Of a stretch of 64,000 nt of DNA, positions 11,730 to 25,500 are shown one piece after another. The notes under the pieces are model-generated. The model worked only from the letters and a program-made list of their open reading frames with translations, was not told the DNA's origin and ran no database searches. Origin of the DNA: Acanthaster planci. Lineage: Eukaryota > Echinodermata > Asteroidea > Valvatida > Acanthasteridae. Position numbers and translations under genes: made by a program. Position 1 is the first letter of the stretch. Every line of letters begins with the position of its first letter. The stretch lies in assembly GCF_001949145.1 (NCBI RefSeq), contig NW_019091531.1, positions 87,716 through 151,715 of the forward strand, in the 5' to 3' direction.

Positions 11730-14700
11730 TATACCATCATATTCATTCACATTAATAGAAAACCACGGCAAACCGAACAAAACCGAATCGATAAACAATG
11801 AAAAGACAAGCGTGGGATTGACGAATAACTTACAGTGCCTGGTAATAATACTTTCTCGAAACATCTGTTTTAAGCCAACATGCTGTAATAAAAGTGTAAA
11901 TATAATGATTTCCTGTCAGCCCCCAGGGAATTCCTTCACATTTCATTATACGTAGGGTAAAAATCTACTTGTAAGGACTTCTGTGTGTCTTGGCTTACAA
12001 TAAGGTTTTTGCAAATTATTATGTTTTGTTTTCAAATTCCCAGTCATTGAATTAAAAGTATATAAGCACAAGAATACGTCCATCGATACATCTTTCCAAA
12101 TAAAACGTCTTGGTCATCTGTGATCTTTTTTGTAACGTTCGTTTACTTTGATCTTACTCGTAGTGAATATGATTTTTTTTATCACATTGAGAACAACATT
12201 TTCACTTTACCCTTACCGACTGATTACCACCTTTTCAGACGGTATTATGTTCATAAACAGTCAATGAAGCTGTTCCTAATCAATGCATTTGGTGATGTAG
12301 TTTGATGATTACGAAAGCCAATACAATTTATTTCTCTATTTGTTCTATTATTTTTAGTTTCAATAGTGGCTTATTAATGCAACGTCACCCGTAATTCGAA
12401 AAGGACACTGAAGTACAAATGGATTAACATCACTTGAGAATAAAAACAAAACTAAAAGCTTAAACAAAACCAAAAATGGTGTAAATAGTAGCTGTTGGTA
12501 TTGTAGGCTCGTGAACCAGATTTGAATCGGCCAAGAAAGGAATTACATGTACATGTTTTGGTTGTAAATGCACAAAAGGAGTAAAAACGATTTCCACAAT
12601 CACAGGAAAAAAACATCATTTTATAAATACAATTTGTTAATTAAGTAAAGTTTCAATACAGCATAAACATGCATCCACGCCTTAGTAGAAAACCCCATAT
12701 AAATTTAAGGATTTTCATTGACTGAGGAAGTGAACATGATATGGAAGAGCACTATTTTGGGTACGTTTTGTTATGTCACCTAATTTTATTTACACAATTC
12801 TGCCCGACTAGCAAAGAAGCCCACCACTTTGAGAAAAAAACAAACTTGGATCAGCCTACCTGGCAGGTAACGAGGCCTCGACTGTCCGGGTATCGACGAA
12901 AGTTTGATTTACAAATGTATAAAAGCGACCCACACAGTGGAGTTATATATTTTGTGCACAGGCCCACGGGATTGAAAGTTGAAATAACCAAGACCAGTCT
13001 GGCTGGACTCCTTTAAGAAAGCTTGTACACTCGGGAAAATTTCCATCGCAGCACTCAGCCTAGAGTGTATGGACTGAAGGTATTTGTTGACATTACTAAC
13101 CCAAGATAATGTGTGTGGGGGGGGGCATCGGCCATCGGCAGGGCGACAAAGTGATGCATGACTACGTCCAATCCAGAAATTCATTAACCTACTGCTCGGT
13201 GTCAAAGGAAGGAAAAACTGGGAAAAACTGGTGGGACTGAGCAGACAATTTTTGCTGTCGGCCATACCTCGATTAGCCATGAATATACATATATTCATTA
13301 GCTAGCAGTGATTGCTTTAATTACCACCATGGGCTATTAAATGCCGACTGGCGTGTTTTCCCGCACGATGCTCATATAACAGCCGTTCACAATACTTGTC
13401 TTCTTTGGGCCAATGCCTCCACTGATTTATCAATTGTCGTGTGCCATTCATTCATAGTTGGTTTCACTAACTCTCCATACACAAAACCAGGGATTAACTG
13501 ACTTACCTGTTTAACAATCAGACCCTGTAATAGACCGTGTCTCAACTCTCAGGTCATTAAAATTACAACTAAATAAAGATAATGTAACATGTTACACTAG
13601 ATAATGAAGCCACAAAGCCATTTATACCGAGCACTTAACAACAACTTGCCAAAGTTGATATTAACCACATTACTGTTGGCGCAGTGATAGTTGACCCCTG
13701 ATGGCGCGCTTCCGGAACCCTTGGACAGGAAAAATAACGTGCAAAGATTTGAGAATTTGTATTGTTTTTTTCGTTCATTTTTTTCTTTAAAAATCCAACT
13801 TGGAAAAAGGGCTTTGAAAAATATTTGCTAGTATATCAATTTATAGAAACGGAAAAATAACCTGACCTAAAAGAGAAATATCCTGCCAAAAATTGACCCA
13901 TCGCTTCCGAAAATCTAAAGTACATGAAGAACAGTGCAATACGGCAGTCTCGAACGCAGATTAATATTTACGGTTTGAAATTTTATGGTAGTCTGTGGAT
14001 AAAAACCAAAATAGAAACAGACCTAAGTTTTGCACGTTTTAATAATTTATAAGGTATTAAACCTAAGGCAATATTCTACTTTTACGAAAGATTCTAATCT
14101 TTTTTTTCTAACCCTTGCTGACAACAACTGCGTGAAGTCAACTCAATGGCATCTGGAACCCATCGACTGCAGGTAGGTCAATCTTTGCAAGGTCGTACAA
14201 TCTCGTTTTCAAGAAAGCACAGCGAGTGAAAACAAACGTGCATGAACATGGACACCTAGGTACGATATCGCTGGACGTGAAAGGTCGTTAATAAAATTCG
14301 TTTTTTACCCATCTCCAGGTGACTTTTCCAAAATATTACTTGATGAAGACAAAGGTAAAATTCCACCATGTATGTTTCACGGGGTGGTTACAGTAAGGAA
14401 TTATCTTTAAAGATTATCGAACGTGAAAGGACTGCCCAATGTAAAATCCCCATAGGAGGACCGCGCGAGGCTTCTGGAAGCTCGCTGCGTGACCTTTTAC
14501 TCTCTATTACCGCAGTGGTATCTCCATAGGAAAGATCGAGACGTCACCGATGCCAGCAGGGTTAGGTCTAGGTAAATCATTCTCCATGTCGGGAGACATA
14601 TCCCCCATAAGCCATACTGCGGTGCGGGTAGGCCTACTAGCGAGGTGATATTCATTCGGTACTTAGCCTAAATATCCATTTATTTTCGTATTTTTTTGGT

Positions 14701-17488
14701 ACCTATACTGCGCCGTTGACTACCTTTCTTGAAACGGCGCATTATAATATTCAATTGTATCATTTTTTTTATTATTGTTAATCGTGTGAACCTGGGTGTC
14801 AGTACCAATATCAATCATTCGTATAACATTCGCTTCTTCAGGAAACGCCTGTCTCGGAAAGACACACGTACACACTTGATACATACCGTGCCAACAGAGC
14901 TGCTAAATAAAAAGAATCCTGTTTATTTGATCCAGAAGTCCTTTCTTTGAAAATAATTTAACCTGGGTCATACGAAAAATTCTCAAATCCTGCTTCAGAA
15001 AAACAGCTTCTCATCATGATACATTTGGGAAGGGAACAAGACAAGTGAAAGATTTCCAAAACAAAATTCTGAAATCACATTTGGTTACACGCAAAACACA
15101 ACTTGTAATAAAACTTTTCAGACAAGGTAACACTGTCGATCCGTCACACGTGCGTCCTAATGAACGACCTCAGGCTATGCAAGATGTGTCCTCAATAAAT
15201 CAATCATAAATAGTACATTTCGAGTGGAACTGCTTTAAAACACAGAAAAACATAATACTGTATGCTTTCACTTCAGCTATAAAGAAGACAAAATCATGTC
15301 TCCAAATTAACGTGATGTCCATCATAAGTGGGCCAGGATGCCAATACAAACGTCCACACTTCGCACCATGTGCTTTACACAAGTTCCCTACGAACAAAAA
15401 GTTCTATTTATTCCAAAAGTTCCCCGTTAATTCTTCCGTGAGTGTCCGAGTTTTGATGTTGCTGAGAAGATAAATAAATTGGCACGCCGTTCGACTGGCA
15501 GGTACCTGCAAGCTACACGACACAACACGACCGGACGTCGCATTGTTGACCAAGATTCAATTCCAATGTTTGACAACCTACTTCAGAAAAAAAGATGTAC
15601 TCAGGAAATCCATTTGATCGGGTCAGGTGTTGCAACACTCGGAGGGGGGGGAGACGGATGTTAGGTATCGCGAGGATAGATGACCGTTACGACTGACACT
15701 CTCGGCGCAGAGTTCAACCAAGTCGCCCTAGATGTGCAACTCTCGAGAGACCTTTGCAACCTTTTAGGCGATGTCAAATCTAAGACTTTTTTCACACATG
15801 GGTGGAAACATGTATGCGGAGACTTTTTAGAAGTACCAAGAACCACAGAACAAGGGTGTTGCAGTGCTCTTTTTTCCCCGTGCTGTTTGCTGGAACGAGT
15901 GCCGATTCTGAAATTAAGTGCCTGAAGGACCGTGGAAACATCTAAATGGGGTTTTTCGTTGCTTCCGTTAGTGGTCGAAGGAGGGGGCTTTTACAACCAC
16001 TTTGGTGTACTTGGCGCTTTAGTGTTTATAGCTTGATGTGTTGGAAAAGGCGATGAAAACTATATTTTTAAGTCCGAAATACGTCGGCTTTGACCAGTTT
16101 CCAAGCTTACCAAGTGAAAGATCCGAAGCAAAAGTTAACGTACTACATTCAAAGTTTGAGATACACTAGTTGGTAAACGTACGTCAAAACGATGTCATTG
16201 AAAAACACCGAGCCTATTGACGCCTTAGTCACCCCCTCTCTTTTTCTAGATGTCTGTTTCTATGTGACATTTTGTGATAAGGTGTGGTGGTCTCGTCGAC
16301 TGGTGCAGTGATTACGAGATGTGGTAATTCTACACATTGTTGGTTCGACACCATCTTTGGGGCTGCAGCGGATGCGGATGAGACACAACGTAAAATAAAA
16401 CTATTCTCCCAACTTGTGAATGGAGGCATGTTAGGAGAAAGGTAGTTAAGGCGTCCTCATTACCAGCTGTTTGAGCCTGAAACGGCGCACCTTTAAACGG
16501 TACGGAATTCCTCAGGCAGTTGAGATTCTGAAAGGAATTTCTATAAATGGATCGGACAGCACTCGTCGGTAACATTATCAGCCTTCTGACCGCCACATCG
16601 ATACAACATCAACAGAGTTTGTGAAGATTGTCAACAAATCCTAACTGATTAATATCGTTAAACCAAAAGGGTTGTGGGCTTAACCTTTTATCATATTGCA
16701 AAAGCCGGGTACTTATTTTGATTCCAAACTGTAGAAAAGAAAATGCAATCATCATTTGAAACTTGAGTAATTTTCCAAATATGCCCATGGTAAACCAGCC
16801 ACATAGAGATGAAACGGCCAGTGACGATTGATGGGCGTATCTGTCTACAATCCGAGAGCTCATGCTATCACAACACTAACCATGGAGAGAGCAGACATTG
16901 TGGCCGCACATTTTAACCAGAATTACAACTCCGAGAAACAAGGGGAGTGATTGGCAAGGAGGCTTTCCTTCGGTAGGCCTACTCTCACGTCCTTCACCCA
17001 GAACAGCAAGCAGTGCTTTCAAAGCTTTTTAACTCTCCGTTCAAATTAGATAGTGAAGCGTAACTGGAAATTTTCCCTTGGGTAAAATAATTTCAAAAGA
17101 ATCAGCAAGATTATATCAAAGTTGAAGAAAGGAAGTTGTTCCAAATTTACTGTAGAGACTTGCGGCTGTCGTCTAGGCCCCCCAAACGCGGTTTCTGGTC
17201 ATGGGCTTGGTCCAAAAGTGGTGCAGTGACGCGGTTTTAATCCTCCTCAGCACTAAAGAAGTTATGTACATGCACATATGCCTTGGATGGCCTTATTACT
17301 ATGAGAAGTGTGAATTAACAACTTTGAATTAATAAAAGACCATAAAGTATGCCAAGAGGCAATGGTTTCAGTCATCTCACTCAAACGAGAGGCTTCTTTT
17401 CCTGGCAAGATTGACGTTGTTAAAATACAGTAGCACAACCATGAAAGAATTAAATGTGAAAAATAAATGTTACGCTCCAGTTTCTGGT
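11730..17488. other. Tract without a recognisable gene
   Basis: Nothing here resembles a gene. A frame at 12741-13016 starts with a hydrophobic stretch like a signal peptide but has no other support. A G-rich run lies near 13121-13130. TAGGCCTA octamers occur at 14629 and 16974. A short run of near-complementary blocks around 14505-14620 is too weak to call. Confidence 0.55.
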
Positions 17489-17489
17489 T

Positions 17490-17745
17490 TTAAATGAAAT
17501 TCTCATGAGGTAGAAGTATGTGACATCCTTTTCACATTGTTTTCTGCTTTAGCTTAGAGGAATGAAGTTGCACCTCAAATAGCCTATATAAAAATACCTG
17601 AAAACAGTTCAGCTGCACAGTCAAAATGAAAATAAAATTCTCCTGAGGTAAATGATGTACTCTGCATATTGTTTTCTGTTTTAGCTGATTAGAAACAAGC
17701 TGCATATAAAATACTGAGGGGAGGAGTTAGCTCAGAAAATAAAAT
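17490..17745 (+). repeat. Diverged tandem duplication, unit about 135 bp
   Basis: ATTCTCATGAGGTA (17499) recurs as ATTCTCCTGAGGTA (17638). ATTGTTTTCTGCTTTAGCT (17536) recurs as ATTGTTTTCTGTTTTAGCT (17668). The AAGTTGCA and ATATAAAAATAC tail recurs as AAGCTGCATATAAAATAC. A third copy begins with AAAATAAAATCTCCT near 17735 and breaks off. It is non-coding. Confidence 0.75.
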
Positions 17746-18960
17746 CTCCTCTCACTCTATAATCTACCTTTGTTCATGGCAAGTGACAATGCATGAGTTG
17801 CTACGTACATACAAGTATGGTTGTCATTATATGACTTCCGTTGACACTGCATGCCTATGTACCGCCACTGCCTCTCCGACACTGAAATAGACTGGCCCCT
17901 CACAGTTTGTTGCTTAAAAGTGTTTTTCAATTTGTATACGTAGGCAGGACGTAAGACCATTTCGTCATCTGGTTCACAGACGTGGGCCCGGGTCCGAATC
18001 AAATGGCTACGACCGGAGATTACACTGAGTATTTGGCAGCATCTACGGCCAGTTCCCATAGAATCATGCATAATATCAAGCCGCAGCCAACTGATTCTGA
18101 CAGGACTGACGTCATCTGATAAGAGGGCCCGACTGAAATGTATGAAGGCCTAGGGAGATTCCTTCACCGTGCACATTACTCAACCCCACCCATCAAAAAC
18201 ACGTTAAATTACGCGGTAGCAGAATTCCTGTCGATCAAGTAAGTTTGGCGGCTTTTGAAAATTGTTTAATGCAAAACAAAACAAATCTTTATCTTGCTGA
18301 CGCGGAGGTCTACGGTGACGTGCGCGGTGACCAGAAACCGGAGACTTTTTTGCCTTTGTTTTGACTTTCTTTGGCTGCTTTTGCTTGATAAAGTCCAGTT
18401 ACACATCACCTTTCTATTAGTAATATGGGACACAAAACATCATCTCCCTTTTATCTTCAAGCGAACTTGAATTTTTAATTCTGATTGATCGATCCATGGC
18501 AACAAACAGTATGATAATTATGCATTGCACGGTTCGTACCAAATCCCGCGCAATAGCACGCTATTCTAACTCAACATACTGCACCATTCTACGCTAAAGC
18601 AAAACGGACCTTTGCAACATTTTATGTTAATTCAAAGGTGGCGCATGACATCTTTACTGCACATTAAGTTTGCTTGAAATTAAGTTCGTTTTCACGCTTG
18701 CGCTCTTGAAACACACAGAATAATGCTTCTCTAAAACCAGTTCGTTATAAATCCTAGATTTCTCCCTCTTTCCGTCAAAAAGACAAAACAAAAACATAGA
18801 TCAACAAAGGTCATTAAGATAAATAATTTAATATCTAATTTATTGTTTTAGTGTTTCAATTTGTCAAATTGTTTTAATTTATCTTGCAATACAGTACGCA
18901 TACATCACACATGTAAGACCTTTCCAGAGTAATCTATGACCATGGTATAAAAAAAACATT
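17746..18960. other. Tract without a recognisable gene
   Basis: I see only short frames. One CRE octamer TGACGTCA lies at 18107. Nothing else stands out. Confidence 0.5.
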
Positions 18961-18964
18961 GGAT

Positions 18965-19120
18965 GCCTGCTGTGACGGGGTCCATGGGTTTTGTACACCC
19001 TCGGAGGCAAATGGCACCCTTGGCTTCGCCATTTGCCCCTCGGGTGTACAAAACGCCATGGACCCCTAAACAGCAGGCAACACTTGTTAAGTGTTCCACT
19101 CGCGCTCGAGTGGAACACTT
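18965..19120. mobile_element. Foldback element with two adjacent hairpins
   Basis: The first hairpin has roughly 50-base arms, 18965-19014 and 19029-19078, with a 14-base loop. The left arm reads GCCTGCTG, GGGGTCCATGG, GTTTTGTACACCC, GGCAAATGG, and the right arm is its reverse complement with a few mismatches. Eleven bases later comes a perfect 14-bp hairpin, AAGTGTTCCACTCG and CGAGTGGAACACTT (19089-19120), with a 4-base loop. The symmetry keeps frames open on both strands, so overlapping frames here are not genes. Confidence 0.85.
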
Positions 19121-19124
19121 ATCA

Positions 19125-21460
19125 CTAATAATGACACTGGATTTGCATAGTTTCGAGTACTCAACTCTAGCTGTCTGTACTCTCAAAAACTTCTTCCCTT
19201 ACCATGCAAACGTAAAGAAGATGGTTTACTTCCCCCTACGAAGTCGCGAATGTGATCAGAATGCTGATAACGTGTTGGAATTAGCAAGTCAAGTGGCAAG
19301 TGAGAACGCGAGACACGAACTGAACCTGATGGGTGCACATTACCGGTCTACACCAGCCCAACACCCCGGGCTGTGATATGTTGCTTACTGTCGCAGCAAG
19401 CCCAAAATTTATCCGCCTCTTGCTCGAAATTAGTGCACAATGGTCAATATTAAAAACTAACCAGGAAGATACGACGATCAGGCACGGGATTCCTTTTCAA
19501 GATGGCCGGCAGGGACTTGTACAACTTTTTAATAACATGTCAATGACAAACCCGCCCCAAATGCATTTCGTAAATTGGCGCTATTCATAACAAAGCATGA
19601 GCGTGTACCGAACATACAGCCATATATAGCTCTATGGTACCGAATGACACTTTTAGAGCCATCAACCGAGCAGCTCTGTTGGCGGTATGCCTCCGAGATA
19701 TGAGTGTTTTTCCATTCCAGTCTTGTGTGCGTTTTCAACACGGTACCTTAAAATCCATTCCTTTTGGGGGTGTCATCAGGGCGGGAAATGAACTTTTTAA
19801 CATGACAGACCCGAATTTGAGAAATACTATGTAATCAAAGGGGAAGTAAACAGTTTAAACACAGAAAGGCTTTTGCGTGTTTGTCTACACACAACGACCA
19901 TCTCAAGCCAGAGATGTTTCACGTTGAACATGGGGATCAACCACGCACAACTGTGTTTAAAGCAGAGAGCTTTGTTGCAAATAGAGGCCTTTCAATAGGT
20001 TATTGTAATTCAAGACAAAAAAATTTAAGTGTTTGGCCGCGACGACGGGCGAGTCATCTTACCAGACAAATTCGTAAGAAGTCACGTCAGCAGAGTCCTT
20101 TTCTTCATTCCTCCGGTCCTCCTGAATCCACTTCACTCAGATGGGCGGGCGCCACGTGTATGGTTAGTTCTTTCTTAAATGCACGTGTAATTGTCTAGCA
20201 GCAATGCTGCCATGTCTATGTTGTCAAATTAAAGTTTCTGCTCTCATATTCCAGCGGGACTCTATGGGGAAAATGCTAGCGATTTAAATTAATTATTTCA
20301 GCCAGTTCGAAATGATGTGTTGGGTGAATGAATGTAGCCTACCGTATAGGTACCGGTATAGTTAAAGGCATCTTCCTCTTCAAAAATAGAAACAGAAACC
20401 ACATAGCTTGTTTAAATCATCACCGAAAGCAGAAACATCTCAAATGAAGAAAACATCGCTTTATCTTGTAGTTCAGGTGGGATGAGGCATGGCCATAAAT
20501 GTTCTCCCAATTTGTTTTGTGGCTTTCAATCTCCCCCTCCCAATCCGTATTCCCCGAAGGGAAAACAACAGTTATCCCCATCTGAAACAAAATATTACGA
20601 GTTGAACCATATGAAGGTAATGGACCAGGCGAGGACCCCTTGCAGTCGTCGTCAGTCGGGATTTAATGGTTGGAACAGCAGCTGTAACCGGACACGAACC
20701 CTCATCAAATCTAATGCAGACAAATTCCCACTGCCACCCGGGACAGGCCTAAATGGGGTCCCACTCGATGAGCCCTGCTTTCCGGAGCTTCATTCCACGC
20801 CAATTTTCCTCCACTTTGGGTACACAGGAACCGGGGAGGGGGGTGATCCGATGGCCATGATGTCATTACTGGCAAAACATTGGAATTAGGTTGGACGGGG
20901 AGGGATTTCCGCCCCCTCGAGGGGCTGGGACGCGGACTCTATGGCTCAGAGAGTATCGTCACCAAACAATGGATACATCCCCTTTAGGTTTACCGGCCTA
21001 CTTACTGAAATTTCTTTACTAGGACTGTATGTCTACTTGATGGAGTACCATTTGTGATTTTAAGTGATCACACACGTGTTTCTTTTCTACTCTCGTTTTT
21101 TGTACATTTAGTTGCTTCGTCACTTTCATAAAGTACATACTACCTTTGAATATACATGCATCTTTTAATGCTGCAAGCCATACATTGAAGGCTTACACAG
21201 CATTTTTCAATGTGTAAATCAAAACCCTGTTTAAAATTAAATAGTCACAATTAAATCATTAATTTTGTTAAGGCGAGCAGACACTCTTGGCTGAGGTCCC
21301 TGTTACTGCAGCAGCCTGATATTAATCATCAACAACATGTAGATAGGTAATTCTAACCGTTTAGAATCCTGATTAAGACATTAATTGTTTCTTGAAAGAG
21401 GCTATTGCAAACCTTTTGTTTGAGTAAGTGAAAGAGCCTGTCAACCTCCTTCTTAGAGGC
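19125..21460. other. Tract without a recognisable gene
   Basis: The largest open frame, at 20482-20889 (135 codons), shows no domain and is proline- and serine-rich by composition only. A perfect 12-bp palindrome CCCCTCGAGGGG lies near 20912-20924. Nothing else is supported. Confidence 0.5.
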
Positions 21461-21465
21461 ACTAT

Positions 21466-21706
21466 GGCCGTTTTCCAATACTCAACTTCGGTTCCGTCTC
21501 AGGCTTCAACTGTTTTTTAACTAGCTGACGTTGAAGCTGTAAGCGCAGTAATTAGTTTAATAGGGCCACAAAAAATAACAAAAGATGCAAGAGAGCCAGA
21601 AATTACGGTAATCCAATTTAATTTAAACGCTCCAGGCCCACAATCGGGGATTGGTTTTGGGAACGAAGCCTGAGACGGAGCCCAAGTCGAGTATTGGAAA
21701 AGGGCC
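21466..21706. mobile_element. MITE with ~42-bp terminal inverted repeats
   Basis: The left end reads GGCCGTTTTCCAATACTC then GTTCCGTCTCAGGCTTC. The right end in reverse complement reads GGCCCTTTTCCAATACTC then GCTCCGTCTCAGGCTTC. The flanking bases are TAT on both sides, a possible 3-bp target duplication. The 241-base element holds no open frame of note, so it would depend on a transposase elsewhere. The superfamily is not assigned. Confidence 0.85.
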
Positions 21707-22096
21707 TATGTGTAGGTGGATGCGCTGGTGCACGCACTGTGAGTTTGTCGTTGCATAGGCAGCCATCTTTTTTACCATGCTGTCATCTAGACACTTTTTT
21801 ACATTTGAGATTTGAAGCTTTTCATGGTGGAGGTAGCAAGTAAACTAAATAGGTTTGCGGTAGCACCATGGATACGTCTCTTTTGTGAGTACGGGGGGTT
21901 CTGAAAAGAACCGTTGGTACTCAACGTTTCAGACAGTATGCTCTGTCCGTCGTCGGGAGACTGCAGAGGGTCCAGAGATGAGGCAGCTTATAATTTTCAC
22001 ATTTGTAACTCACGAAGTCAATCCAAGTAATCTTCATTTTATTCATTCTTATGGAACCCAAGAAATCCCCATTTTGGTAAGAAGTATTTTCCTTTA

Positions 22097-22510
22097 TACG
22101 CTGGACAGCAAAAGAAACTTGCCACTTCTGTCAAAGGCCACACATAAAACTTCACTCCATAGATATAAACAATTTTGTACACAGGTATGCACCTGTTTTG
22201 TCAAAATGATGTGCATGAGTGGTTTCTGAGTAGGGATGCCATCCTAACTGACTATGCCTACACATTATTGAAAATTAATGATTGCGACTTCTTTATTTCG
22301 TCCTGTGACATTGATTTCTGCGTAAAACAGTAACCAAGTTGCTGTGCATGTCAATTTCTTCTTTGTTATAAAGTTAATCATTTGCTTTTGGGCATGTGAT
22401 TAGTAAGGGATATTGGAGCATACCTGTGTACAAAATTTGTTTATTTCTATGGAGTGAATGTTTGTGGCTTTTGACAAAACTGACAAGTGTCTTTTGCTGT
22501 CCAGTGTATT
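22097..22510. mobile_element. Long inverted repeat with ~230-bp spacer
   Basis: The left arm (22097-22190) and right arm (22418-22510) are reverse complements over about 93 bases with roughly 85% identity by eye. Shared blocks are CTGGACAGCAAAAG, TTGTCAAA, TTCACTCCATAGA and TTTTGTACACAGGTATGC. The spacer is unique AT-rich sequence. The open frame at 21885-22229 runs through the left arm and is probably incidental. Confidence 0.85.
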
Positions 22511-22514
22511 TTTT

Positions 22515-25500
22515 TAAAGAGAACTTTGGATAACACAGCCTAAGTTATTTGTTCCTATTTCCTGAGATTTCCTGGAATCTTTGATAGGATAATTATTCAC
22601 TCATTCCCGACTGTACTTGTACATGTGACTAATACTGTGCGGTTCATGTTATGCCATAATGGTTATGTAGAAGTAATTTAAAGTGAATGCCCGAGATCCA
22701 GAGGATTAAGGACAGTTCTGGTTTCTCAAGTTTTGAATTATTCAGATACCTTTGGTTTATTTCTTTGATTTGTTGACACATTGAGTGTGAAACTACAACA
22801 GTCATGACAGTTGCAAATTAGTGATTAGACTTCCTTTTATAATGACTCACTGAGCTTGCAAAGTTAACTGTTAGAATTTTCCATGTATTGCAGTTTTCGT
22901 ATCAATGTTTCTCTGCTTCATTGAATTGTAGATTGTTATCTCAATCTCAGTAAGCAAGCACGAATCACCAGAGCAGTGTCAAGGGACCCAGAGTTTGGGT
23001 GTGATAGTCCACTACGTTGTGAATGAACAATCATTTGGGCCTCATTAAATTTGAGACATTCTAGAGTCATGAGAGTTCGAAAGTCCTCAAGGCACAGTTC
23101 GAAACTCCTCAAGGCACGTGCGTGCCTCAGGCAGCCACAATCCCTATCGTTGTCACTGAATCTACTCCAAGCATCGCTGAGGTATGGCCAACTGATAAGA
23201 CTACCCATTTTGGAACTATGACCAAGTTCAATGCCTTAGTTAAGGGATAAGGCGACATGGTGGGTCTTTTGCATGCATGCTGAAGGAAGGGAAGTAAACA
23301 CGGAACAAAACACTCTAGGAATCTATTGGAAAAAAACAGTAACCGACCTGTTTGATTGTTCATGTACATACATATGCAGCCAGTGACATGAAAGTACATA
23401 CTTGTATGGTCACGATAGTTATTTTGGCATAATCAGATTATTCAGTACCAAAATTGTTACAGTGCAAAGTTTTTATTTTACCATTTTGGATATGCAGGTT
23501 GCAACTGTGAGGATCAATGACAAAATGAATTTCCTTTTTTCATAACTGTCTAAATTTTATTTTGCACTAATGTAATGGGTCACTTTGGCAGGAGCAAGGA
23601 ACACTCCGAGAATGTCAATGTCAAGATGAAAGCTTGTCAAGCAGGGGACTCTGTTCCACTTCAGACATGCTGTTAGGAAAAAATATCAGCTCAGTCATTG
23701 TTTTTGATGTACATGGGTTTTTCTATTCAGTAAAGTTTTTTTTCCTGTCTGACATGATTTTGTAAGTTTAGAAAACATTCGTCAATTTCCAATAGTAATT
23801 AAAGAATTCAAATAACCTACCAAGTAAATACGAGTATTGCTTGAGGACCATATCAATAAAAGTTCCACCGGGCGGGTGTAACAGGAACCCAGAAAAAAGT
23901 CACTATAAAAATAACAGACATGGCATCTCCCTACTTTCGCAATGTTATATTTTGGCTTCTAATACCCTGGAAGAAATCTGCATTTAATTTACCGGCTTAA
24001 ACTGACTAATGAAATTCTGTATTGGCCAGATTTTCAAAGTGCAGGATAACTCTCTTAATGTGCCCTCAAAACTAGAAAACCATTTTCTTAAATCTTGATT
24101 TGAGTATTGTTAGTGTAGGTAACAATCACTTATCGTTATCAATTTCAAAGATATTTCGACGTTTATGTTTGATTTTCTGAGATTTATTCAAGGGCACCAC
24201 CTTTCAGAACACTGAAACTGTATTTGTGCTTATTTCCGGATGCGACCCCCTTTTTTACTTGGGACCAATTTCACGACACTGAAAGCGTTATGAAGGTAAT
24301 GGTAATAGTATTTATCTGAATGATTTCGAAGTTTTCGACACAGATTTGGCAACACTGTCTTTGAACACTGTTTGAGGTTAAAGTCGATTTGGGCCACGCT
24401 AGGGACACCACTGTACAGCAAGGAACGGCACACTGCAGTTGCTTCTTACACCAGACACCCCGTCGTTGATTGTCGGCGTCTGGACTTTGTGAATAGTGCC
24501 AGATGCTTGCTATACGAAACACATATGCTATAGCATTCCGTCTCGACAGGGTGAATTGCCGGCCCATGGCCTAAGGCTTTGCCAGTGTAATCACTGGAAA
24601 CCGGTCAGGCACCTGTACCAGCACGACGAGGCTAGTGTCTTAGAAGACCGAGTGGTGGCGTGTTTCGCGTAAACACTGCTGGGGGGGGGTCTGGAAAAAT
24701 TACTCTTTTTCAAACGTCACTGGCTGCAAAATACCCATAACGATGGCAGCAACTACTGGTCCTATAGGCAATATGGCAGTTTTCTTTGGAAAAACTGGAG
24801 AAATATTTCAAAAAGGAGTTTCAAATGTTGCATTGTTCAACAAAATTCGCTTAGTTTTCTTTCGTGAAAAATCACTTTTCTTTTGATTTGAGCATTTCAA
24901 ATTTCTTTCTGTCAGGATTGTTTCACACTTGCGGAATTTTAACCCTCCCGATGGCTTCGTTATTAAGTGGCAAACGAACCCCCGACACAAGAAAAATGTC
25001 GCTTTCGTCGTCTGTTAGTATAATCTGCAAGCAGCCGACACACTGAAGGCTGCTACGCATGCGCGACCACAGAACTAAATGTCCACACGGCCTATGGCAG
25101 GGAAACATACGTGTGGTTCGAGGCCGTATCCAAAAATCTAGATGGTCTCAAAAATTAAACATAGCACAGTAAGGTCTGAACAGGACTGATATTTCCCAAT
25201 TAATTAAAGTCACAAAATACCAATTTAACTGAAATTATTCACATGCTTCACAAGCCATTAATCCACAAACTACAAAAAGGCGAAAAGTTAAGAAAACAAC
25301 TAATGGAGCTAAGTTAACTTAAGTCACCATTCTTACCGTATGATTGTTTACAGGAAAGAAGTCCTGAAGTTGGAAACAAAACGGATATGCTAATAAAGCT
25401 TTCCTTTCAGTTATTTTACGTTAAGACATTACGTTACGTTCTGCGGCGATCAAATACATGTAGTTTATTTCGGAGCGGGCCGGGCTCTCGAGTGCCTTTT

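Noticed and set aside
12741-13016. 91-codon frame with a signal-peptide-like start
   Set aside because: One hydrophobic stretch is not enough; no cleavage or peptide-processing pattern, and an overlapping minus-strand frame is longer.
24923-25108. Minus-strand frame with CGHLV and CVGC, like the second half of a RING finger
   Set aside because: At least two zinc-binding cysteines are replaced (Trp and Met), the spacing is off by one, and there is no first half.
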